Counted from the first letter of the stretch, positions 34,096 through 43,779 are shown. The stretch is DNA of 64,000 nt from Paenibacillus piri (GCF_004354045.1 NZ_SMRT01000012.1:62001-126000); one strand, 5' to 3'. The notes: a model not told the origin generated them from the sequence alone. Numbers and translations are program-made.

Positions 34096-35010
34096 ATGAA
34101 GGCTGCTGCATTTGCTTCGATTGGCGGTCCGGAGGTTATGCGTGTGATGGAATTTCCGGAACCGCAAGCCGGACCGGGCCAAGTAAGGATCCGGGTGAAG
34201 GCGGCGGGCGTACAGCATTACGACTGCAGTGTGCGCAGCGGCTGGTCGCCGGCGGGCGTCACGATAAGCTTGCCGCAAATTCCCGGGAACGAGTTCGCGG
34301 GCATCGTAGATCAGGTTGGCGACGGGGTAACGAACGTCACATTGGGGAGCGAAGTGCTCGGCTTCACGACATTGAGCTGCTATGCCGAATATGTGACGGT
34401 TAGCGCGAATCAAATCGTGAGCAAGCCCGAGTCGATGTCCTGGGCAGAGGCGGGGGGATTAACCGGCAATGGTCAGGGCGCTTATATCGCGCTGAAGGCG
34501 ATCGGCATCGGACCAAGCGATACGCTTCTGATCCACGGCGCAGCCGGCTCGCTCGGCGCATTCGCCGTACAGCTGGCCAAGGAGTGGGGGGCCGCGACTG
34601 TCATCGGCACAGCCAGCGAGGGCAATCACGACTATGTTCGCTCGCTTGGCGCCATACCGGTTGCGTATGGGGAAGGACTGGTCGAACTGGTGCGGGCAAT
34701 CGCGCCGCAAGGGGTCGATGCGGCCTTCGATACGGCAGGAGCTGACGCCGTCCGCGCATCGGTGGAGCTGGTGAAGGACAGGAGCCGCATCTGCACATTC
34801 GCCGCCCACGAGCTGATCGGCGAGCTCGGTCTTTGCGTCGTCCGCGGCGAACGCACCGCAGCCCGTCTTGCCGAACTGGTCGAGCTGCATACAATGGGGA
34901 AGCTGCGCATTCAAATCCGGCAGACGTTCCCGCTCGATCAGGTCGAAGCTGCGCACAGGGAGATCGAGACCCGGCACGGCCGCGGCAAAATCGTCCTCAC
35001 TTTTGACTAA
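34096..35010 (+). CDS. zinc-independent MDR-family NADP-dependent quinone oxidoreductase
   Basis: 304 residues. GroES-like N-terminal half (MKAAAFASIGGPEVMRVMEF, IPGNEFAGIVDQVG) and a Rossmann half with the nucleotide motif LIHGAAGSLGAFAVQLAKEW. It lacks the Cys and His cluster of zinc alcohol dehydrogenases, which fits the quinone reductase/zeta-crystallin branch. Reductive detoxification of quinones or enones is likely. Next to an FMN reductase and divergent from LysR. Confidence 0.87.
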   Translation: MKAAAFASIGGPEVMRVMEFPEPQAGPGQVRIRVKAAGVQHYDCSVRSGWSPAGVTISLPQIPGNEFAGIVDQVGDGVTNVTLGSEVLGFTTLSCYAEYVTVSANQIVSKPESMSWAEAGGLTGNGQGAYIALKAIGIGPSDTLLIHGAAGSLGAFAVQLAKEWGAATVIGTASEGNHDYVRSLGAIPVAYGEGLVELVRAIAPQGVDAAFDTAGADAVRASVELVKDRSRICTFAAHELIGELGLCVVRGERTAARLAELVELHTMGKLRIQIRQTFPLDQVEAAHREIETRHGRGKIVLTFD

Positions 35011-35051
35011 TAACAATTGTATTTATGGCCATTGCAAAGGAGAGAATTGAA

Positions 35052-35612
35052 TTGAACATTCAACTGATTATCGGAAGTATCCGGGAAGGGCGAAGAGGCA
35101 GATCTATCGGGGAATGGGCTTATGAGACGGCCGCGGCGAGAGGAGACATGTCCGTCGAATTGATCGACTTGAAGGAATGGAATTTACCGATGTTCGATCT
35201 CGCCAAGCCGCCCATCCGCGGCGAGTATGAAAATCGTCTGCAGCAGCTCTGGGCGGACAAGATCAAGGAAGCGGACGGGTATTTGTTTATTAGCCCGGAA
35301 TATAACCACAGCTATACGTCCGCGCTCAAAAATGCCGTCGATTACCTGTACGATGAATGGGGGCGCAAGCCGGCAGGCTTCATCGGCTATGGACCGACAG
35401 GCGGAATACGCGGCATCGAGCAGCTGCGGCTCGTGCTGATCGAATTAAAGATGGCTGCGCTGGGCAATGCGCTGCATCTCATGAGGGTGCATGAGAAAAT
35501 TGAAAATAACCGGTTTAACGGCGATGAACATGACGTTGCGAATTTGAACTATGTGTTGGATGATTTGCTTTGGTGGAGCAAGGCTTTACACGAAGCCAGG
35601 AATATTCAGTAA
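35052..35612 (+). CDS. NADPH-dependent FMN (azo/quinone) reductase
   Basis: 186 residues, flavodoxin-like. FMN phosphate loop GSIREGRRGRSIGEWA; substrate loop ISPEYNHSYTSALKNAVDYL; C-terminal GGIRGIEQLRLVLIEL. Related enzymes are YieF/ChrR and azoreductases. I choose TTG 35052, preceded by AAAGGAGA, over the unsupported ATG at 35025. It is 41 bp after the quinone reductase, so probably co-transcribed. Confidence 0.87.
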   Translation: MNIQLIIGSIREGRRGRSIGEWAYETAAARGDMSVELIDLKEWNLPMFDLAKPPIRGEYENRLQQLWADKIKEADGYLFISPEYNHSYTSALKNAVDYLYDEWGRKPAGFIGYGPTGGIRGIEQLRLVLIELKMAALGNALHLMRVHEKIENNRFNGDEHDVANLNYVLDDLLWWSKALHEARNIQ

Positions 35613-35675
35613 AAGGCTGCCGGTTTTTTGGGTATCACCAGCGGTTGGAACCCGTACCCATACCTCGGTACATGA

Positions 35676-35711
35676 AGGATCGTCCGTGATTTTTTCCGGA
35701 CGGTCCTTTCA
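35676..35711. terminator. hairpin between convergent genes
   Basis: AAGGATCGTCCG pairs with CGGACGGTCCTTT around a T-rich loop. Likely bidirectional, between the FMN reductase and the N-acetyltransferase gene. Confidence 0.7.
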
Positions 35712-35779
35712 TATTAGCTCCAGCCGGATCTCTAAGGCAGCGCAGTATACCGCCGGGACAACATTCGGCATATCGACTC

Positions 35780-36556
35780 CTACATCCCGAAATGCTCCTT
35801 TAGCAGCTCCTTGAATCTCGCTCTGTCGATGCTCTCTTTGGTTACGATACCATGGCTCCATCGGGTGAAGGAGGTATCCGTTAAGGTCATATTTCCTTCA
35901 TTCGTCAGCCGGGTAACAAGCGGGTTTTTATTAAATGAAGATTTCGGGTCATGTGCGATGATCTTTTGAATCTCATTCATTTCCGATACATCGGTTACAG
36001 GCATTCCGGAATCGAAGGCATAACCTGTTTTCCAATCCGTATGCTTATACTTCAATTTCTGTTCAAACACATAATCTCCGTGCTCGGTGCTCGTTTTCCT
36101 GATCCGGGACTGTCCATTCGCGGAGCTTACCGGCTCCCCGCTTAAAGGAACAGGCTTCAATGGCAAATTTCCGCCAAAGCCCGTATCTATTAAGTAGGTT
36201 TGATCCTCATGCGTCAGAAGGATGGTTACATGGGTTCTTCCTGCCGCCGAGTATACTTGAGCATCATGATTGTATACGACCCCGCGCGTTAATACGACGT
36301 TGAAGCCATTGTCGACCAGAAAGAAATACAAGATCGAGTTTAGTTCGTAGCATAGCCCGCCTTCCTTGTTCACTAAAATTTTGTTCATGAGGCTGTCTTT
36401 TGTAATGTCGTTGGTTTTCCCTTCGATGATTCTTAAATTTTCAAAAGGAATGATTGTTGCCGTTTGCTCAAGTAGGTGATTCAGGCTTGCAAAAGTGATC
36501 GTTTCATCCTCCGAAAGGCCGATCCGTTGACGAAATAACGCGTTCAGCTCGCTCAT
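35780..36556 (-). CDS. arylamine N-acetyltransferase
   Basis: 258 residues. Catalytic triad visible: Cys69 (KEGGLCYELN), His109 (AGRTHVTILL), Asp124 (YLIDTGFGG). It transfers acetyl from acetyl-CoA to arylamines and hydrazines. AAGGAGG lies 8 nt upstream. It follows the EamA transporter gene by 30 bp and is probably co-transcribed with it. Confidence 0.92.
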   Translation of the reverse strand: MSELNALFRQRIGLSEDETITFASLNHLLEQTATIIPFENLRIIEGKTNDITKDSLMNKILVNKEGGLCYELNSILYFFLVDNGFNVVLTRGVVYNHDAQVYSAAGRTHVTILLTHEDQTYLIDTGFGGNLPLKPVPLSGEPVSSANGQSRIRKTSTEHGDYVFEQKLKYKHTDWKTGYAFDSGMPVTDVSEMNEIQKIIAHDPKSSFNKNPLVTRLTNEGNMTLTDTSFTRWSHGIVTKESIDRARFKELLKEHFGM

Positions 36557-36586
36557 TTGCCGTTCCTCCTTATCGTTTCCCGCAGC

Positions 36587-37549
36587 TTATTGCGCTTCCG
36601 CGCGGTCCGATTGGAGCCCCGGCGCAGCAGCTTTTTTGGGAATTTTGTTCTGTCCCCGATAATTCGTGCCCATAACCCCTATTATAATCAGTATCGAACC
36701 GATAATATGATAGACCGTTATGTCTTCTTTTAAAAATATCGACCCGGCAGCGACAGAAACGACCGTCGCCAGATTGGAAAATACGCTCATCCTGGAAGCT
36801 TCGATTTTAGATAAGACGTAGTTGGCCGTTAACGCGGTGACGAATGAGGAAATGACCCCCAGGTAAAGGATAGACACGATAAAAGTCCCGCTGGCGAGCG
36901 GCGCGAATAGCTGATCGAGCGTCCCCGAGGCCGCATGACCGGTGAGCGATATCGCCAAAAACGTGACGAAGCCGATTCCCAGCATCAAAAAGCTGATTTC
37001 CATCGGGGTGTATGTTCGTAAAAGCGAGCGGGCCAAAACGCTGTATCCGGCAAAAGTCAGAGTCGATAAAAACAACAGGAGAAATCCTGTCATATTGGAC
37101 AAGTCGATGCCGCTTCCCTTCATGATAAAGATGAACGCAACGCCGAATACCGACAAAAAGATCGACAGCTTCTGCAGCGCCGTCGTCGATTCCTTTAAAA
37201 ACACGAAGGCCAGCAGCATCGTCACAATCGGCGTGAAGGCATACAGGATGCCTCCCTCGGAAGAAGTGGCATGCTGCAGCCCGAACGTTTGCAGCGTGAA
37301 AAATCCGAACGGATACATTGTGGCCAGCAGCAGTATTTTATATAGCGGTTTGCCGCGGTAATTCAGACGTACCCGCCCGAACATAACCGGGATGGAGACG
37401 GCCGCAAACGATGCGGCAAAACGGTACATCAGCGTGTCGACAGGCTGGCCGTGCTCGAGCGCCATTTTGGCAAACAAAAATGAAAATCCGATAATTACCG
37501 CGTTCAGCACGGCTAATACATAAGCAAGCTTCAGCCCGTTTTGATTCAT
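36587..37549 (-). CDS. EamA/DMT-superfamily transporter
   Basis: 320 residues, ten membrane helices in two EamA repeats: LAYVLAVLNAVIIGFSFLFA (1) and AGYSVLARSLLR onward (2). Cytosolic tail KAAAPGLQSDRAEAQ. Start at the ATG 9 nt after GAGGTG. It is divergent from a MocR-type regulator, which commonly controls an adjacent EamA transporter; an amine or pyridoxal-related substrate is a guess. Confidence 0.87.
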   Translation of the reverse strand: MNQNGLKLAYVLAVLNAVIIGFSFLFAKMALEHGQPVDTLMYRFAASFAAVSIPVMFGRVRLNYRGKPLYKILLLATMYPFGFFTLQTFGLQHATSSEGGILYAFTPIVTMLLAFVFLKESTTALQKLSIFLSVFGVAFIFIMKGSGIDLSNMTGFLLLFLSTLTFAGYSVLARSLLRTYTPMEISFLMLGIGFVTFLAISLTGHAASGTLDQLFAPLASGTFIVSILYLGVISSFVTALTANYVLSKIEASRMSVFSNLATVVSVAAGSIFLKEDITVYHIIGSILIIIGVMGTNYRGQNKIPKKAAAPGLQSDRAEAQ

Positions 37550-37658
37550 AACGATGTCCACCTCGTTTCAAAAATCGGAATCTCGTTCGCGAATATCGAT
37601 CCGTTACTTGACATCGTATGGCAAATGGTCGGCCCGGACAATATATAATTACGTAAAG

Positions 37659-37670
37659 TGTATCGATACA
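37659..37670. promoter_or_regulatory. 12-bp palindrome in the EamA/MocR intergenic region
   Basis: TGTATCGATACA lies midway between the divergent genes; TATAATAA follows at 37685 for the MocR side. A candidate operator, based on position only. Confidence 0.45.
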
Positions 37671-37715
37671 GTTGGCTGATCCGCTATAATAAATACAGAA
37701 AGCGAGGGGAGCGGC

Positions 37716-39086
37716 GTGAACAAATACATGTCCATTCTTTCTGATATGGAGCAACAAATTACAGAAGGACGATACCGTTCCGGCCAAAAGCTGCCTTCTG
37801 TCCGCAATGCCGCGAAGTCTTACGGATGCAGCGTCAGCACCATTATACGGGCGTATGCGGAATTGGAGAAGCGCCACATGATTTATTCGATTTCGCAAAG
37901 CGGCTACTACGTGGTCGAAAAACCGGGTGACGGGGAAGACCGCATGGAGAGTCAAATCATCGATTTCGCTTCGGCTTCGCCGGATGTAAACCTGTTTCCG
38001 TATTTGGATTTTCAGCATTGCTTGAACAAGGCGATCGATACTTACAAATATCATCTGTTTACCTATGGCGATCCGAAAGGGCTGGAAAGCCTCCGCCATA
38101 CGCTCGTTTCCCATTTGGCCGGCGATCAGGTGTTTACGACAGCGGAGCGGATTGTAGTTACATCGGGCGTGCAGCAGGCGTTGGAAATTTTGGCGAAAAT
38201 GCCGTTTCCGAACGGGAACTCGCTTATTTTGGTAGAACAGCCGAGCTACGATATTTATTTGCGGTTTCTTGAAGCTGAAGGCATACCGGTGCGCGGCATC
38301 GCCCGTTCGACGGCAGGCATCGACTTGCGGGAACTGGAGAAGAAGTTCAAATATGATGGGATTAAATTTTTTTACACGATGTCGAGATACCACAATCCGC
38401 TGGGCACTTCGTACAGCATGGAGGAGCGGAAGGCGATCGCCGGATTGGCGAGCAAATACAATGTGTACGTCGTAGAGGACGATTATATGGCCGACCTGGG
38501 CGAAGAACGGGGATTCGATCCCATTTACGCCTATAACGGAACCTCGCATGTCGTGTATTTGAAAAGCTTTTCGAAAATCATTTTCCCGGGATTGCGCCTG
38601 GGTGCAACCGTTTTGCCGGGATCGCTGCTGGAGGCGTTCCACGCCCGCAAAAATTACGCCGATACGTCGTTATTGTCCCAGGCGGCGCTTGAAGTATACA
38701 TCAAAAACGGCATGTACGAGCGGCACAAGCACAAAATAAACAGGCAATATACGGCGCGGATTCGTACTTTGAATGAGGCCGTACAAAAGTATAATGACGC
38801 CGGGGAGATTGAAATATCGGATGTCCGCTCAGGCATATATGTGCAGTTTAAGCTGCCGCGGACGGTCAATCTGGAACGGTTAACGAATCGGCTTGCAGCG
38901 AGGAAAATCAGCGTTGTGCCGGGGAAAAAATTTTATTTGTCCGGTTACATGGAGCGGGAGAAGTTTTTGCGGCTCAGCATTTCCCGGGCGCAGCCTGAGC
39001 GAATCGAGGAAGGGATCATGGCGATCGTCGAGGAAGTAAGGCGTGCGGATGGATTGTTTATTCTTGAATGTTTGTTAAAGAAATGA
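37716..39086 (+). CDS. MocR-type GntR/aminotransferase regulator
   Basis: 456 residues. GntR winged helix (~1-70: QKLPSVRNAAKSYGCSVSTI) fused to a fold-type I aminotransferase domain (~90-455). The PLP lysine is in YLKSFSKIIFPGLRLG and the Asp in VYVVEDDYMADL. MocR proteins use PLP or an amino acid adduct as signal. GTG start after GAGGGGAG. Divergent from the EamA transporter. Confidence 0.93.
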   Translation: MNKYMSILSDMEQQITEGRYRSGQKLPSVRNAAKSYGCSVSTIIRAYAELEKRHMIYSISQSGYYVVEKPGDGEDRMESQIIDFASASPDVNLFPYLDFQHCLNKAIDTYKYHLFTYGDPKGLESLRHTLVSHLAGDQVFTTAERIVVTSGVQQALEILAKMPFPNGNSLILVEQPSYDIYLRFLEAEGIPVRGIARSTAGIDLRELEKKFKYDGIKFFYTMSRYHNPLGTSYSMEERKAIAGLASKYNVYVVEDDYMADLGEERGFDPIYAYNGTSHVVYLKSFSKIIFPGLRLGATVLPGSLLEAFHARKNYADTSLLSQAALEVYIKNGMYERHKHKINRQYTARIRTLNEAVQKYNDAGEIEISDVRSGIYVQFKLPRTVNLERLTNRLAARKISVVPGKKFYLSGYMEREKFLRLSISRAQPERIEEGIMAIVEEVRRADGLFILECLLKK

Positions 39087-39112
39087 TAAGCTTCTAGTAT
39101 TAGGAGGTGTCG

Positions 39113-39172
39113 ATGAACAATATTGCGATTTCAGCAGAGCCGATTAAAATTCGTCAAGTTACTTGGCAATAG
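39113..39172 (+). CDS. possible 19-residue small ORF with strong RBS
   Basis: AGGAGG ends 5 nt before the ATG. The product is MNNIAISAEPIKIRQVTWQ. The IKIRQVTWQ ending resembles the first strand of GNAT acetyltransferases, so this may be the stub of a truncated gene, or a leader peptide for the TetR gene 11 bp downstream. Confidence 0.35.
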   Translation: MNNIAISAEPIKIRQVTWQ

Positions 39173-39183
39173 GGGGGATCATC

Positions 39184-39762
39184 GTGGCCAGGCACAGAGA
39201 GTTCGATACGACAGAGGTGCTTTCCAAAGCTATGGAATATTTCTGGAAGCATGGTTATGAAGGTACGTCCATCCAAGAGCTGGTTAATCATGTGGGCGTC
39301 AAGGCGCAGAGTCTATACAATACTTACGGGGGCAAACGCGATTTATTTTTCGCGGCGCTCAAGCATTATGTCAACCAAAGCACGGTCATTCATACGCTCG
39401 AACGGACGCCGTCGGGAAAGGAAGCCATCACTCAAGTGTTCCGTGAAGTGCTTGCAAGCCTTGCCCATACAGATCGGTCGAGGGGATGCTTCGTGAACAA
39501 TACTTGTGTTGAACTCGCACCGCATGACCCCGAGATTGCCGATTTTTTAGAAAAGGAAAGAATCCGTCTTGAACGCGCTTATTACGACGCATTGACCCGG
39601 GCCAGGGAACAGGGGGAGCTTAATGAGCGCTATCAAGATCTGACGGCGCTTGCAAGATCTTTGAACAATGCGCAAGGCGGATTGATGGTTACCGCCAAGA
39701 CGATATCGGATATGACAGTTCTGGAGGACATCGTTCGGGTCAATCTTTCGATATTCGATTGA
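39184..39762 (+). CDS. TetR-family regulator
   Basis: 192 residues. HTH: TTEVLSKAMEYFWKHGYEGT and VNHVGVKAQSLYNTYGGKRD. The C-terminal domain has the RGCFVNNTCVELAPHDPEIA motif of the AcrR/YxaF-like subgroup that controls transporters. Start GTG 39184 behind GGGGGG. An MFS exporter follows after 94 bp and is the probable target; TGATCATTCA-like sequence sits in between. Confidence 0.88.
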   Translation: MARHREFDTTEVLSKAMEYFWKHGYEGTSIQELVNHVGVKAQSLYNTYGGKRDLFFAALKHYVNQSTVIHTLERTPSGKEAITQVFREVLASLAHTDRSRGCFVNNTCVELAPHDPEIADFLEKERIRLERAYYDALTRAREQGELNERYQDLTALARSLNNAQGGLMVTAKTISDMTVLEDIVRVNLSIFD

Positions 39763-39856
39763 AAGGTGCCCTTTTTTTTACCTAATATTTTAATGATCAT
39801 TCAAAAAAACAAGTAATTACGCTGATGAAAAAAACGATGGTAGGGGAGAACTGAAG

Positions 39857-41032
39857 ATGAACAAGAATGCGATCATTTATTTACTTGCCTTTGGCTTATT
39901 TGTCATGGTTACAGCGGAAATTGTTGTAGCAGGTATTCTGGGAATGATTGCACAGGATACGAAGGTGTCCATTGGGATTGCCGGTCAATTGGTGACTGTT
40001 TTTGCCGCTGTAATTGCGGTTGGGACGCCCATTTTGATATCACTAACTTCAAAAATGGAGAGGAAGAAGCTGCTTCTCCTTTCCTTTTTTGTTTTCATCG
40101 TCGGCAATTTGCTGGCCTTTTTTAGCCCCAATTTCACCGTTCTCATGGCTTCCAGGATTGTTCAGGCGGCAAGCGTAGGCGTATTTGCAGTTGTCGCTTT
40201 GACTGTAGGCTCAAGTATAGCAGCGCCGGAGAGGCGGGGCAACGCTATCGGCATTATTGTTATGGGAGCAAGTACGGCCTTGGTTGTCGGCGTTCCCCTC
40301 GGAACGTTAATAGGCGAATATTGGGGATGGCGCTCCGTCTTTATGTTTACGTCCATTTTAGCCGTATTATCGACCATCGGGATTGCTGCATCCGTTCCAA
40401 AATTTGAAAGTCAGGAATCGGTTTCGATAAAAAAACAGCTTGCGGCATTGCGGGATCGTCGCTTAATTAGCGGATTGCTCATTACGTTTTTTTGGGTTGC
40501 AGGGTACCAGATCATGTTTACCTATATATCCCCTTTTCTGCAGGAGGCTGCAGGTCTGAACATTTCACAGATCAGCGCCGCGCTATTCATATGCGGAATA
40601 TTTGCGGTTATAGGTTCGCGTATCGGAGGATATGGAGCTGACCGATGGGGAATATACCGCACATTGCTTGTCAGTCTGCTGCTCCACGCAGCGGCGTTAA
40701 TGCTTCTTCCTTGGGCAGCGACAACATTTACAGGGGCACTAATCATCCTTGCGGTTTGGATAGGGTCCGCTTATATGACGTCGCCTGCACAGCAATACTA
40801 TCTTGTTTCGCTTTCCCCGAACTCCTCCGGTTTAGCACTCGGCCTAAACCATTCCGTTAATCAATTCGGAATAGCTGTTGGAGCCGGCGCAGGCGGATGG
40901 GCAGTAAATCAAACATCCATGATGAACCTGGGGTGGATAGGGGCCCTAAGCATCCTTGTCGGCTTGCTTGCCGTATTTTATTCGTTTTCATTAAAAAACA
41001 AACAGCTTAAAGAGCTGGATGAAGCCTCATGA
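39857..41032 (+). CDS. MFS transporter (DHA1-type exporter)
   Basis: 391 residues, 12 helices. Loop 2-3 is degenerate (SLTSKMERKKLLL), motif C-like GASTALVVGVPLGTLIGEYW in helix 5, and an ISQISAALFICGIFAVIGSR C-half. It resembles YdhP/AraJ-type exporters that pair with TetR repressors. GGGGAG is 9 nt upstream. Confidence 0.88.
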   Translation: MNKNAIIYLLAFGLFVMVTAEIVVAGILGMIAQDTKVSIGIAGQLVTVFAAVIAVGTPILISLTSKMERKKLLLLSFFVFIVGNLLAFFSPNFTVLMASRIVQAASVGVFAVVALTVGSSIAAPERRGNAIGIIVMGASTALVVGVPLGTLIGEYWGWRSVFMFTSILAVLSTIGIAASVPKFESQESVSIKKQLAALRDRRLISGLLITFFWVAGYQIMFTYISPFLQEAAGLNISQISAALFICGIFAVIGSRIGGYGADRWGIYRTLLVSLLLHAAALMLLPWAATTFTGALIILAVWIGSAYMTSPAQQYYLVSLSPNSSGLALGLNHSVNQFGIAVGAGAGGWAVNQTSMMNLGWIGALSILVGLLAVFYSFSLKNKQLKELDEAS

Positions 41033-41130
41033 CCGGCTCCTTCGGGTCAAGCAGAAATAGTGAAAAGCATGACAGTTATGATTTGGGACAACGAAACTAA
41101 GGAGACAGATAAGATTCACTCACAATATAA

Positions 41131-41160
41131 TGTTTAATTTACTCGTAATTATGCTATAAT
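41131..41160 (+). promoter_or_regulatory. extended -10 promoter of the toxin-antitoxin pair
   Basis: TATGCTATAAT contains an extended TGn -10 (TATAAT at 41155-41160); TGTTTA at 41131 is an 18-bp-spaced, weak -35. Confidence 0.55.
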
Positions 41161-41191
41161 TATATACAAATATTGCCGAGGAGCGATCGTT

Positions 41192-41464
41192 ATGCCTACA
41201 ATACGTCCAATATCAGATTTACGCAATAACGCGAATGAAATTTCCGAATTTTGCCACAGAGAGCGTGAGCCTGTATTTATAACTAAGAATGGTTCAGGCG
41301 ATATGGTAGTCATGAGTATCGAGGAGTATGAGCGCCAGCAAGCATTAATCGAATTATATAGCAAGTTGTTTGAGGTTGAAGCTGAAATTGCGGACGGCGC
41401 TGTCGGCGAAGACTTCATGGACGTTTCCCGGAAGTTGAGGTCAAACATTCGTGGGAAAATATAA
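41192..41464 (+). CDS. Phd/YefM-family antitoxin
   Basis: 90 residues. The N-terminal DNA-binding fold (IRPISDLRNNANEISEFCHR, EPVFITKNGSGDMVVMSIEE) is typical of Phd/YefM, with a C-terminal toxin-binding tail. The toxin gene overlaps its 3' end by 14 bp. Autorepression through the AT-rich promoter is expected for the family. Confidence 0.9.
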   Translation: MPTIRPISDLRNNANEISEFCHREREPVFITKNGSGDMVVMSIEEYERQQALIELYSKLFEVEAEIADGAVGEDFMDVSRKLRSNIRGKI

Positions 41465-41753
41465 AGTGTTGATTTTCCCTGCTGCAATAAGAGATTTGCA
41501 GGAGATTATCGATTATATTAATGAACAATCATTATTTAACGCTTATGAGTTGTATGATGACATTACTGATCAGATCGCATCGCTTGCAGAATTGCCATTT
41601 AGATGTCCCTTGATTAAAAATCAAATTCTTCGGTTGAAGGGTTACCGCGTTTTACAGGTTCATAGTTATTTGGTATTTTACGTTGTCATAAATGATTTAG
41701 TCCAGATCAGACGTATTTTGCATGGAAAAAGGCATTACGACTCTTTATTGTAA
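41451..41753 (+). CDS. RelE/ParE-superfamily toxin
   Basis: 100 residues: KYKVLIFPAAIRDLQEIIDY at the start, ASLAELPFRCPL in the middle, and YRVLQVHSYLVFYVVINDLV with QIRRILHGKRHYDSLL at the end, the usual RelE/ParE ending. GTG start inside the antitoxin gene. RelE-type mRNA interferase or ParE-type gyrase poison cannot be separated by eye. Confidence 0.9.
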   Translation: MGKYKVLIFPAAIRDLQEIIDYINEQSLFNAYELYDDITDQIASLAELPFRCPLIKNQILRLKGYRVLQVHSYLVFYVVINDLVQIRRILHGKRHYDSLL

Positions 41754-41830
41754 AGGAGTTCGATCCCCTTTGACTCCAATCAAATGTCGATCCGCTGACG
41801 AAATATTCGCGGCCTGTCTCCGAAATAATA

Positions 41831-41862
41831 ACAAGCCGACGCGGGTACGGGCGTCGGCTTGT
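41831..41862 (-). terminator. catalase terminator
   Basis: ACAAGCCGACGC (41831-41842) pairs perfectly with GCGTCGGCTTGT (41851-41862). The T-rich run lies on the reverse-strand side, so it serves the catalase gene. Confidence 0.85.
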
Positions 41863-41914
41863 CCATTCCGATAGCCATCTGAATGTACGACGAAGACGGG
41901 CTTCTGTATCTTGA

Positions 41915-43513
41915 TCAATAAGGAGCGGCGTCATGGCCTTTTTGCACGGCTTTTTCAGGCGCTTGATCGCTCTCGCCGTTGCCGAGCGGCTTTTGGCTGG
42001 ATCCGCCATTCGGCGCATTGGCCAATCCTTCCCTTAAACGTCGGCCGTATTCCTTGTCAGCCTCTTCGGCGAGAGCTATCATTTTATGTTGAATGCGCTT
42101 GTCGCATCGCGAAAGGTCCGCTACAAGGTTGGAGATTAATTCGGCTCTTTCCCATTCCTCGAACCTGCGGTACGTGTCGCCCGCTTGCTTGGTATTGCTC
42201 TGCCGGGAGATCGACTCGCGCACCAGTCTTCCTTCAATATGCGGCGTATATTCCTTGCCTGCCTGCTCCGTTTCCTTTAATCCGCCCAACATCGAGGGCT
42301 CATAATTAATATGAGGATTTTGACCGGGGGCGCGGTCGACTTTATATTGCATCTGGCCGCCGCTCTGGTTCGTTGCAACCCTCTTTTTCGGCGCGTTGAT
42401 CGGCAGCTGCAAATAATTCGCGCCTACGCGGTGGCGCTGCGTATCAGAATAGGAAAACGTTCGGCCTTGAAGCATTTTATCATCGGAAAAATCAAGGCCG
42501 TCGACGAGGACGCCTGTACCGAATGCCGCTTGCTCCACTTCCGTGAAATAATCCTCCGGGTTGCGGTTTAAAACCATTTTTCCGACCGGCAGCCAAGGAA
42601 AACGTTCCTCCGGCCACAGCTTTGTATCGTCCAGCGGGTCAAAATCCAATTCGGGATGATCGTCGACACTCATGATTTGGACCAGCAATTCCCATTCCGG
42701 ATAATCGCCGCGTGCAATCGCATCATATAAATCTTGAGTCGCATGATTGAAATTGATGGCCTGGATCTCGCTGGCTTCTTTTTGCGTCAAGTTTTTGATG
42801 CCTTGCTTCGGCTCCCAGTGATATTTGACGAGCACCGCCTCTCCTTGCCGGTTTACCCATTTATACGTGTTGACGCCGGAGCCTTGCATCATGCGATAGT
42901 TGGCTGGAATGCCCCAAGGCGAATAAACGAATGTCACCATGTGAAACGTTTCGGGAGAGCTTGCGCAAAAGTCGAAAAATCGTTCTCCATCCTGAATATT
43001 TGTAATGGGATCCGGTTTAAACGCATGAATCATGTCGGGAAATTTAATGGCGTCGCGGATAAAGAAAATTTTCAGGTTGTTTCCAACCAAATCCCAATTC
43101 CCGTCCTCCGTATAAAATTTTACGGCAAATCCGCGGGGATCGCGAAGCGTTTCAGGGGAATGTCCGCCGTGGATGACGGTCGAGAAACGGACGAACACGG
43201 GGGTCTGCTTCCCTTTCTCCTGAAAAATTTTCGCACGCGTATACTTCGATATCGGCTCGTCGCCTGCCGTTCCATAAGTTTCGAAATAACCGTGAGCGCC
43301 TGCGCCGCGGGCATGCACGACACGCTCCGGAACACGCTCGCGGTCAAAATGGCTGATTTTTTCGATAAAATCGTAATTTTCCAAAGTGGCCGGACCGCGG
43401 TTGCCTACGGTTCTCAAATTTTGATTGTTCGTAACCGGATGTCCCTGCCGATTCGTCAAGGTATGGTCGTTTTCAGAGTTCCGGTTTTCACGATTGGATG
43501 GATCTTTTGCCAC
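41915..43513 (-). CDS. monofunctional heme catalase
   Basis: 532 residues. Active-site His region FDRERVPERVVHARGAGAHG; the distal Asn region RDPRGFAVKFYTEDGNWDLV; the proximal heme Tyr in RTFSYSDTQRHRVGANY. Length and C-terminal extension are like B. subtilis KatA/KatX. It disproportionates hydrogen peroxide. GTG start 6 nt after AGGAGGG; the longer in-frame start is rejected. The 266-bp upstream gap holds only an unsupported 9-codon frame and no clear PerR box. Confidence 0.95.
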   Translation of the reverse strand: MAKDPSNRENRNSENDHTLTNRQGHPVTNNQNLRTVGNRGPATLENYDFIEKISHFDRERVPERVVHARGAGAHGYFETYGTAGDEPISKYTRAKIFQEKGKQTPVFVRFSTVIHGGHSPETLRDPRGFAVKFYTEDGNWDLVGNNLKIFFIRDAIKFPDMIHAFKPDPITNIQDGERFFDFCASSPETFHMVTFVYSPWGIPANYRMMQGSGVNTYKWVNRQGEAVLVKYHWEPKQGIKNLTQKEASEIQAINFNHATQDLYDAIARGDYPEWELLVQIMSVDDHPELDFDPLDDTKLWPEERFPWLPVGKMVLNRNPEDYFTEVEQAAFGTGVLVDGLDFSDDKMLQGRTFSYSDTQRHRVGANYLQLPINAPKKRVATNQSGGQMQYKVDRAPGQNPHINYEPSMLGGLKETEQAGKEYTPHIEGRLVRESISRQSNTKQAGDTYRRFEEWERAELISNLVADLSRCDKRIQHKMIALAEEADKEYGRRLREGLANAPNGGSSQKPLGNGESDQAPEKAVQKGHDAAPY

Positions 43514-43779
43514 GATTAGCCCTCCTGTACATTTTATTCCCGCCCTCATGTTTCCCTATTTTTAACAAATTATTACGAATTGCATCAAATGGAAACGAAT
43601 GGTATTCTGAGAATAAACAGACGTTCTTTCTGAAAGGGGAAGAAAATGATGAAAAAAACGTTCGTCAAGTTATAACATGCTTATCGAATCCGTATTCGCG
43701 ACGTTCGAACCCGCGGACCTCCCGCCTGCAATTTTGAAATGCATCCAAACAAATAAAATGCGGAGGTCGGCAAACGAAT

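Noticed and set aside
37338..38642. 434-codon reverse-strand open frame opposite the MocR gene
   Set aside because: It is the antisense shadow of a well-supported MocR protein; the translation is Arg/His/Gln-rich with no domain, and there is no ribosome site.
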